Shown piece by piece: positions 56,301 to 64,000 of a stretch of 64,000 bases of DNA. Below the pieces are notes generated by a model. That model did no database searches. It was not told where the DNA came from and saw only the letters and a program-made list of their open reading frames with translations. Each line of letters begins with the position of its first letter. Positions within the stretch are counted from its first letter, which is position 1. Made by a program: the position numbers and the translations under genes. The stretch covers positions 29,697,756 to 29,761,755 of the forward strand of contig OX243814.1 in the NCBI GenBank assembly GCA_945859605.1, read 5' to 3'. Source of the DNA: Lumbricus rubellus. Taxonomy: Eukaryota; Annelida; Clitellata; Crassiclitellata; Lumbricidae.

Positions 56301-57242
56301 TACGGTGCCGTAACGCGGCCATATCAATACAAGAGCACCTCACAAATGGCTATATGGCACCTTTACACAATAACCTCATGATCACGTATCACAATGTACA
56401 AGGCATTAAACCTTTATAACTGCAAATGCGTGCTGACCACTGGTGGCACCAGCTATGCAATTTCGGCAGGTCACGTCAGGGTCGTGGGAGTTATTCAGCA
56501 GGTCGAAGAAATTAAATGTTAACATAAACATAGTTTTCTGTGTCCATAATCGCGACATTATTAATGCTATACTGCTCTATGTCCAAAAATTGTCACCCCT
56601 GCCATAATTATATAAGAAATACTCATATTACATTTAATTTTGATCAAAGTACGCACAGAATCATATTTGGGGAAAACAGTGTCGTCAAAAAATGTAAATT
56701 TAGTCGCCATTAATAAAACCTGAAACAAAATTTCCGTCAGCAAATCTAAAACTTCGTTTTTCTCAGTTTCACAAAAATGGACATAGAACTATGTATTAAA
56801 AGGGACACGTTTTTGTGTTCAATGAATTAACGAAAATCACTTGTTAGGCTATGTTTCAATTCAGAGAGCAAACTTCACACTTCAGATTAAGCAGAGCTCT
56901 GTGGTAAGAGGTATGATACAGATGCGATGTTGAGCATCAAAAATCTTACTTTAAACAGGCATTTAAGCATCTGTGGTATTTAATACGTGTCAATCTTGTT
57001 CCTGATACCTTGGGAAAAATCTAAATATGACATGCGTTATTATGTGCAAACAGATGGAAGACAAAAAGACACACATACGGACACACACAGACAGACACAC
57101 AGACAAAGAGAGTGAAATCAAGACACACACACAGGCGGAGAGACGATTCTAACTGCATATAAAAAGGATCCACTAAAGACAGAGTTTTCTGCTGTAAACG
57201 AAAGCAATTCAAGAAAGACTAATGAAAGCGGAGAGATAGATA

Positions 57243-57341
57243 ATAGCAGCCTCTGTCTAAGCGCCTCCCTCCTCCCCCTCTTCTCCTCTCCTCTCCTCTC
57301 CTCTCCTCCTCCTCTCCTCCTCCTCTCTTCCTCCTCCTCCT
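57243..57341. repeat. (CTCCT)n pyrimidine-rich run
   Basis: One strand is almost pure pyrimidine. Confidence 0.93.
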
Positions 57342-57415
57342 CGTGAGATGCTATCTAACGCACAGATCGATCGAACTCTGAATCCTGTGGTGTATCACAT
57401 CCTTCACTCGCCACA

Positions 57416-57975
57416 GGTCTGACTGCCTGTCTGCCTGTCTCTGTCTGTCTGCCTGTCTCTTTTTCCTGTCTCTGTCTGTCTGCATGTCTGTCCAGTGTCC
57501 ATCCCTGTTTCTCTGCCATGGTTTGTCTGTATGTGTTCTGATTCCCTGTATCTGTTTCTCTGCATATCTGACCATCCCTATTCCTCTGTCTCAACTTGCC
57601 TGTTTTTTTTTTTATCGGTACGCCCATCTTTTTTTCAGTCTTGGTCTGTCTGTCTGTCCGCTTGTTTGTCTGTCTGTCGGTTTCTGTTTCCCTGTCCTGG
57701 TTTGTCTGTATGTATGTCTGTCCATCCCTGTTTCTCTGACTCGGTTGTCTGCCTGTCTGTATGCATGTCTGTATGTATGCCTCTGTCTCTCTCTCTCTGT
57801 CTGTATGCCTGCCTCTGTCTCTCTGTCTGTCTGCTTGTTTGTCTGTCTCTGTTTCCCTGTCCTGGTTTGTCTGTATGTATGTCTGTTCATCCCTGTTTCT
57901 CTGACTCGGTTGTCTGCTTGTCTGTACGCCTGCCTCTGCCTCTCTCTGTCTGTTTGCTTGTCTGTCTGTCTTGCT
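57416..57975. repeat. TCTG-rich degenerate satellite
   Basis: 'ctgtctgtctg' runs interleave with a longer unit, 'ccctgtcctggtttgtctgtatgtatgtctgt(c/t)catccctgtttctctgactcggttgtctgc', present at about 57690 and 57855. It is the complement type of the 7.3-7.9-kb satellite. The 126-230-codon frames are artefacts. Confidence 0.92.
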
Positions 57976-58124
57976 GTCCCTGATAAGGCCATTACAGAGA
58001 ACGAGTGGTTCCGTGGGGAAAACCAAGCGCTCCATTTGTCCAGTCACTGTCCACTGACCACCAACGGCTGCTAGACGCTAAACTTCCCATTTGGATTCCA
58101 CCACAGTGTTTACACCAGTGCGTG

Positions 58125-58260
58125 ATAATATAATGTAATGTAAATAAACATTTATATATAGCGCGTACTGGGGAAGAGATAAAAGTGGTAGGCAACAGAT
58201 GTAGCTAACCAGCCACCACTGATGTTGCCAAAGCACTGCCATGCCGCTCGATTCATGATA
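58125..58260. repeat. Probable retroposon tail region
   Basis: 'taatgtaatgtaaataaacatttatatatagcgcgtactggggaag' has a tail-like (taatg) run and tatagcgc, as in the SINE/LINE tails. No head was found. Confidence 0.45.
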
Positions 58261-59395
58261 TTATATTCGCATTCTCAATATAAAAGTGAGCACTAACGTT
58301 CCCTAACATTATCTTCTACAGAAGAAGTGGCGTTAAAGATGCGCTATGAATCAGATGTCATGCAACACAACTGTGGGACAATCAAATATCCTACCCTAGA
58401 TGCTTAGGATGAAGTAAACAATGGAGACAATGGTAATTATCTCAAGACATAGACATTTTTTATTGGTCCCAGATTATAAACACAGTAAGAGAGAATCAAA
58501 GCAAAATCCTCGTAACGATTCGTCAAGATAACACTGAGGGAGCAATTGGCGCACCAAACGGGACAAGACCCGCCGAGCAGGGACATAAGGGGGCATAGTC
58601 AACATCATACATACTAAGCAACTAGGGTAGAATTGCGTGCAGTTTCTTTAGAAACTTTGGGCCAATATGTGTTTCATCATTTACGAAAAATGCTATTTTT
58701 GCGCAATATAAATAAAAGATTATTCCACGCTGTAGAAGAGTCAACAGAATATTCTCTGGTCAGACATAAGAGTCACCACACAGCTAATCAATTAAAATAT
58801 GTTCTTCAACACTTCAACCAAAACTGTTCACCTAAAATTCCAATGTTCTAGCTTCACTTTAAACAAAAATCAGACCACAATACACGAGACTTAAATTGCT
58901 CATTTAGATTTCCTATGACGCCCAACAAACACCTTAAACCTTATACCCTTTTTTTAAACTAAGAATTTTACGCAGAACGCATCCTACTCTCGGGCATGGT
59001 CTAAACCGTTGAGTGGCAGATTCCCTGCCTTCTCCTCTCAAAGATTGCATCACAACCTGATAGCATCATTACCGCGCACAGCACAGAAGAGCCATAAAGA
59101 GACAGAGCTTGAAGACGGCTACCACTGGCCGCCGACTGATCAGTTCAGCTTCCTGGAAAAAAACACACCCATCTGGCATCAGAAAGGAGAATCAGCATTA
59201 CAAAGATGCAACGGCGATAAGCAATGAATCCGGGAAGGTCATGACCTCTAAATTGAAAATGGTGCCGAATCACATGCAGCCATTTGGCAGCACCGTGCAG
59301 TAAAGAGACGAGGTTAAAGGTTACGTGAGTGGAAGACCATGCTGTAACTTCAATTTTCGCAGATGACCACAGCATTGCAAGACACCACTGAGAAT
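58261..59395. other. Unique DNA without a supportable gene
   Basis: A minus-strand acceptor of high quality (tgtgtttttttccag, near 59157-59171) precedes 27 open codons that end in TAA. No matching donor or partner exon was found. Confidence 0.35.
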
Positions 59396-59399
59396 GCAT

Positions 59400-59800
59400 T
59401 AGTAAGCATGCTACATAACTGCTATGCTACTATATGGCTGCTATGCTACTACATGACTGCCATGCTACATGGCTGCTATGCTACTACATGAATGCCATGC
59501 TACATGACTGCTATGTTACTACATGACTGCCATGCTACATGACTGCTATGCTAAATGATTGCAATGCTACTACATGACTGCTATGCTACATGACTGCTAT
59601 GCGACATGACTGCTATGCTGCATTACTGCTATGCCACATGATTGCTATGCTACATGGCTGCTATGTCACATGACTGCTATGCTACTACATGACTGCTATG
59701 CTACATGACTGCTATGCTACTACATGACTGCTATGCTACATGACTGCCATGCAACATCACTGCTATGCAACATCACTGCTATGCTACATTACTGCTATGC
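59400..59800. repeat. 16-bp tandem repeat (ctatgctacatgactg) with 'cta' insertions
   Basis: About 23 units of 16-19 bp. Confidence 0.96.
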
Positions 59801-59995
59801 TACATTCATTCATTCATTCGTTCAAGTATTTACCCATATATAGCGCGTCTTCAAGGAAACTACTCAGAGGCGCTCCCGATTCCAGCATGGCCAAACAGAA
59901 CAGTTTTTAAGTGCTTATAGAATGTGTCAGAGAGTGATCTGGGGAACAAGTGCAGCTCAAGTGGGAGGGCATTCCATACCACCGGGCCAACCACA
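59801..59995 (-). repeat. SINE/LINE-related 3' region with (cattcatt) tail and hairpin
   Basis: 'cccatatatagcgcgtcttcaaggaaactactcagaggcgctcccg' followed by 'gtgcagctcaagtgggagggcattccataccaccgggcc'. The latter echoes the minus-strand LINE C-terminus (LWN.LP region), so this is probably another LINE end. Confidence 0.7.
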
Positions 59996-60133
59996 AAGGA
60001 GATTATACGCCCCTAGACCAAAGGGTGCATGATTCTATACTGCTGAGAGTAGATACACTAACGAGGAGGACTTTATTCATCAGAATGATTTATATGCAAC
60101 GATTATTAATTTACCAACTTTCAAACTTGATAC

Positions 60134-60214
60134 TTGTGCACTTGAGTGCAGTGTGCGCTCTGTAATGGGGTGCACCTCTGAGTAGAGCACTATAACAAGT
60201 GCGCATACAAAAAA
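60134..60214 (+). repeat. SINE-1 tail, 5'-truncated
   Basis: 'gagtgcagtgtgcgctctgtaatggggtgcacctctgagtagagcactataacaagtgcgcatac' and an A-rich tail. Confidence 0.75.
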
Positions 60215-60559
60215 CACAATAGAACGGCCTAATAACATAACATTACATTGCACTAGTAGCTGGCAAAGGAAGAAGATCTGGAGGGTACTTTATCACAAGC
60301 ATTCCATTGGCTTATGATATTTCCATTGGCTTACTTCTGCTATATCACTGAACACACGATTAAGTCGACCTTGAAAACAATTTTCTAATAATAAAAGAAG
60401 AAATGGGTTTGACTTCGTGACAGGTCGGATGACAGTGAAAGGAGACTCCTCCGCTGTGAACTATCGCATTATATTGCCAGACTGAAATAATAATACCCTT
60501 AAAAGACAGTTTATGTCCATGCGGCACGAAGGTTATACATAAGAAAAACAAAAGCACAG

Positions 60560-61240
60560 CCCGCCCTGCCAGCAGTCGATATTATTATACCACGGAATCA
60601 CAGAGACAACAACGACCGTAGGCCCTATAATTTCCAGATACGACGACGAGGAGGCAAGACAGGGAACTGCAGTCGCATTGCAATAGGAACAGTTCACGAC
60701 ATTCGCAGACGACAGGCAAAGATAATCGACGACATTTTCGACTCATGGGTTGCGTCTAATTCATCATTCAGATGCAAATTTGATATCAAAGACGCACGCG
60801 CCATTACCCACGCGACGGCCAGACCGTAGACAGCCAAAGATCAGCCGGAGAAAAACAGAGAGAGAGGGAGCTGGATACTCGGACCGGCGGCGGCGGGCGT
60901 CCGCAGTCATGCAACTCGGCGGCGGCTGCGGCGGTTCGGGCGGCGTTCTTTGCATTTTGGAAGCGATTACAGGAGATTAAGATTACACGGCAGTAAAACA
61001 GAGACGCCGGTAATCGCCTTCATCTAAAGACATTACTGCCAGGCTAATGGGCGTGATGGACTCTCTGTGTGACCGGCATCCAGAAAACACATGAGGACCA
61101 CCCCGCCGGACCACCCCACGCCGGACCACGCCGAAGATCAAGACGGGACAGAAAATTACAGACTCCATCCACTGCAAGATTCTGAAGACCATTATTTTTT
61201 TACAGAACGCCCACAGACGTAGTCTAGTCTTTTTCCCCAC
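60560..61240. other. GC-rich unique island upstream of gene A exons
   Basis: 'cggcggcggctgcggcggttcgggcggcg' (60917-60945) with 'aggagattaagattac' and 'ggctaatgggcg'. Non-repetitive, no exon proved. Possible promoter or enhancer; inference only. Confidence 0.3.
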
Positions 61241-61274
61241 CATAAACTAAGTATTTTTTCTCTACATATGTGAC

Positions 61275-61428
61275 CAGTGGCATAGCCAGGAATTTCTAAT
61301 GGGGGGGGGGTTTAATGGCCGGATGCTTGTTTTTTCTTATATAATTGGACAAAATAACCTTTAAAAAGTTTTTGCCCCTAAACCAATGGGGGGTTTATCC
61401 CCCCAAACCTCCCTTGGCTACGCCACTG
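61275..61428. mobile_element. hAT-type miniature element, GTGGCGTAGCC family, copy 2 (154 bp)
   Basis: The ends are CAGTGGCATAGCCAGG and CTTGGCTACGCCACTG, with a perfect 8-bp duplication tatgtgac (61267-61274, 61429-61436). It is an internally shortened relative of 41663-42004. Confidence 0.95.
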
Positions 61429-61825
61429 TATGTGACAAGTATTATACTGATTCATTATATAATTCTAAATCCAGAACGTGCACAGACGTAGCCTATAGCC
61501 TTTTTTTCACCAGACACTATGTATTTTCTGCACACGAGTGACTGATTCATCAGAGAATAATTCTAACTCCAATAGTCGTCCACTGATGTGACAGAGTAAC
61601 TGGACTGATGTATAAACACGACGACTGATGCCATTTTCTGGACAGCAATTGCTTTGCATAGACAAACACAGCTTCACAATCATTCATGGCCCCCTAAGTG
61701 TAACAGGTCATAGCAGATGTGTGCGTATTATATATGACAAAGAAGCAAGGACATGTAATTGAGGATAGGCTTAATGCACCACTGCAAGACGCCCATGGAT
61801 GTAGTCTTTCCAGATGTGTGACAAG

Positions 61826-62139
61826 CAGGGGCGGATCCAGGGGGGCGCCTATCCGGCCATGGCCCCCCCCCATTTAGAATTCCCATGTATCGTGGCCCCC
61901 CCCCCCATTTGGATTGAACATGCCGTGGAACAATGTATATACTGTACAATTTGGCACCCCTACTAAGAAATGCCCACGCATTGCGGCCCCCCCCCCCCGG
62001 ATGACTCAAAAAAAGGTCATCAACTTTTTAGGCGGATACGAAAGAAAAATTTTCCAGACCCGGAAGGCCAAAAAATTTTCCCGGACCCAAGACCAAAAAT
62101 TTTTGGCCCCCCCATCCAAAGTTTCTGTATCCGCCCTTG
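61826..62139. mobile_element. hAT-type miniature element, GGGGCGGATCC family
   Basis: The ends are CAGGGGCGGATCCAGG and GTATCCGCCCTTG, with a perfect 8-bp duplication gtgacaag (61818-61825, 62140-62147). The interior has long C-runs and no coding frame. Confidence 0.95.
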
Positions 62140-62525
62140 GTGACAAGTATTATACATGTAGGCCTACTGATACTGATACTCGCTCAATCACCAGCAGAAG
62201 TGCTCCTATTGAATAGAATAGTTCCCAGGCAATCACAAAGATACGGTTTAAGGTGCCATTAATTTTAACACCGTGAACATCCAGTGTGAGAATTGCCGGG
62301 GAGGTTTTTTCTTTCTTTCTTGGAGACCCGTAATAAAGTATGTTTTTCACACCCCAATTCCAAGTGGATCATAGTCAAACCCATAGTTATTTCTCCACAA
62401 TTCTCACACTGTGAACAACTAAACATCCAAAATGTACAAATTGAAATTCAAAACAAAACATACATTGAAATGGATTCATTTAGTGATGAAGCATAAAGAG
62501 ACTCAATAGGATCACAATGCACAGT

Positions 62526-62799
62526 GAGGAGGGGTTGAGGGTAATGGAACAGCGCATGGATACAGGATCACTTCTCACTACCCTCCCTCCCTCCCAAAAG
62601 GTCCCCTCAACCTTCCATTCGGTAGATGGCGTTGGCAAACTGAGCAGCAGGACGTGACGGACGCCTTGCATGGCTGCCAACAGTTAAATTCGACTCCTGT
62701 AAATAACTTGTGATCATCCGTTCCTACTATGAATTAAATCATACTGCGTTGTGTAAGTTTGAAATTAAACAAAGATTACGGTATCATTATTATTATTGT
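62526..62799 (+). repeat. SINE-3 copy 3
   Basis: 'ggttgagggtaatggaacagc', 'ccttccattcggtagatggcgttggcaaactgagcagcaggacgtga' and 'tcatactgcgttgtgtaagtttgaaattaaacaaagattac' with an (att) tail. Confidence 0.88.
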
Positions 62800-63180
62800 A
62801 GTAGGATGACAGAAATACCCGTGTATGCCAACACAACAATGACACAGACATTCGTTCAAAAAGCTGGTAATTTTTACAAAATACAGCAAATGAAACTGCA
62901 GTTAAATGCTGAAACAAAACACGTCTTCAACTGTCACATAAAGCGTGACTTTCACGTTTCACCAATTACTCAAAAGCAAAAACCGGCAAAGCATTTATTT
63001 ACACATCAACTTGGCTGTTTGATGTTCATTCTCAAATGTCAATATATGGCATTTGCAACACCTCATGAGACATTGGTTTACCAGACACTTTTAGTATATA
63101 TGCTCATCGATGAATGGTTAAACAATGATGTGTTTACAATCACTTTGTCTGCCTTACACCATACCTGGATTACCCATTAA
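62800..63180 (+). other. Uninterrupted 127-codon stretch of unknown nature
   Basis: Open from the SINE-3 tail to a TAA at 63178. AT-rich, with no recognisable domain, a weak start context and no splice support. It is more likely chance or a decayed element than a gene. Confidence 0.2.
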
Positions 63181-63348
63181 TGGAGTCTTAAGCACACGAC
63201 ACAGTGGGCCTCTGGACACTTATCTCCCTTCTTCTTCCATCTCAAAGGGGTTACTTACCCCCTTGGAGGGGTAGAGGGGAATAGTGCGTGCCAATTCCAA
63301 AGAATGGACAGAACAAGAACTACAGGCTTTCCATGCACTTACAGGTTC

Positions 63349-63773
63349 GGCCTTTAAAAATGTTGTGTTTCCGGTAACAGAGCTTAAAAAAATTGGGTAG
63401 GTAGGTCGGAAAATATTTTTATTTTGGAAAATATTTTTATGCAGTGACTATCCGAAAAAAGTATACGCCGATAGTCTTTTTTGCACAAAGGTACACGCTG
63501 CAACAAAGTACGTGTTCTAAGCAAGTATAAACTGCCTATTTCCAGACTGTGTGCACCTAAAACTGCTCTAGAAAACAGTCCTATTACTTTCATTTTGTTG
63601 ACGTCTTTTCTGTTGTGTCAATACAACTGTTAAAAAAAGAAAAATTTAATTTAATTTTTTTTAATTTTAAATTTACAAAAAAAATTTTAAATAATTTTTT
63701 TTACAAAATTATTTGAGTCCCGCAATAAAAGAGGGTCGGTCGGGTTACCGGAAACACAACAATTTTTTAGGCC
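63349..63773. mobile_element. Terminal-inverted-repeat element, 425 bp
   Basis: Near-perfect 30-bp inverted ends: ggcctttaaaaatgttgtg + tttccggtaac at 63349-63378, and its complement at 63744-63773 (one mismatch visible). Inner GGTAGGTAGGTCGG and GGGTCGGTCGGG lie beside the ends, and an A/T-rich core is central. No clear target duplication was found. It interrupts LINE-like sequence. Confidence 0.82.
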
Positions 63774-63786
63774 TTAATCAAAACAA

Positions 63787-64000
63787 ATGAATGGGTGTTG
63801 GAGGCAGCGAGAGTGGAAAGAAGTCTGTTATTCAAATCCATCAAAAGAAGAAAACTTTTTACTTTGGACACTAATAAGAAAGAAGGGAGAATGCTTGGAA
63901 AAGGAGATCTTGCAATAGGTATACACTGTACAGTGCCAGTAAAAAGAACACAGGGAAGACCGAGGATAGGATGGATCAACAATAACATCAGAACTTGGAT
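63787..64000 (+). mobile_element. LINE reverse transcriptase C-terminus running off the right edge
   Basis: The plus frame reads NEWVLEAARVERSLLFKSIK, then LGKGDLAIG and VKRTQGRPRIGWINNNIRTW. This matches the '(E)W.(L)..A......L..I..R...Y.GH' and 'G.RGRPR..WIDNI..W' ending of non-LTR reverse transcriptases. It is a different clade from the CR1/L2-like fragments elsewhere. Truncated by the window. Confidence 0.88.

Noticed and set aside
57355..58074. Frames of 126-230 codons on both strands
   Set aside because: TCTG-rich satellite. Sense and antisense frames are open together.
59074..59156. Minus-strand segment after a strong tttttttccag acceptor (EAELISRRPVVAVFKLCLFM...)
   Set aside because: It ends at a stop after 27 codons with no convincing donor, and no partner exon was found.

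Overview
The window is non-coding-dominated animal nuclear DNA. It has no operons, very few coding exons, and dense short interspersed repeats, microsatellites and non-autonomous transposons. CRE/CTAG-poor AT-rich sequence, frequent 'taggcctac'-type words, tRNA-headed SINEs, EGF-module exons of phase 1-1 and many hAT-type miniature elements suggest a marine invertebrate, most plausibly an echinoderm or another non-vertebrate deuterostome. That assignment is inference; no gene here fixes the species. One run of 200 Ns (36301-36500) marks a scaffold join. All long open frames in simple repeats are artefacts of composition. Coding content: every convincing exon but one lies on the minus strand, so genes read from high to low coordinates. 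Gene A has five phase-compatible exons: 55506-55658 (ectodomain end), 54419-54587 (a single transmembrane helix), 41546-41595 and 30462-30486 (short cytoplasmic exons), and 24347-24507 (terminal exon with a TAA stop). Together they give about the last 185 residues of a single-pass membrane protein of a family I do not recognise; its cytoplasmic tail carries a YAKP motif. Gene B, further along the same strand, has three consecutive phase 1-1 exons: 22939-23031 (unrecognised extracellular-looking segment), 18140-18292 (EGF/EB-like module) and 16671-16793 (calcium-binding EGF with DIDEC). It continues beyond 16.6 kb. A single plus-strand candidate exon (2809-3008, AT-hook-like GRPKKRR) is unassigned. 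Layout: 0-5 kb holds a CATAG-ended hAT-like element, a Tc1-like element with ~315-bp inverted repeats containing a SINE, the candidate plus exon and a 1.2-kb hAT-type element. 5-16 kb is SINEs, LINE 3' ends, a GACA-rich satellite and unique intergenic or intronic DNA. 16-24.5 kb is gene B and the end of gene A. 24.5-55.7 kb is gene A introns, packed with hAT miniature elements, a Helitron, LINE fragments, the assembly gap, a 175-bp tandem array and several minisatellites, one of which starts exactly at a gene A splice donor. 55.7-64 kb is upstream gene A intron or flank, with mariner-like ends, TCTG and 16-bp satellites, two hAT miniature elements with perfect 8-bp target duplications, a TIR element and a LINE running off the right edge. 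The most interesting non-coding signal is a shared 3' stem-loop: LINE tails and tRNA-derived SINE tails in this window end in the same ~9-bp hairpin, with a compensatory base-pair change between the two families. This suggests that the SINEs borrow the LINE reverse transcriptase through an RNA structure.
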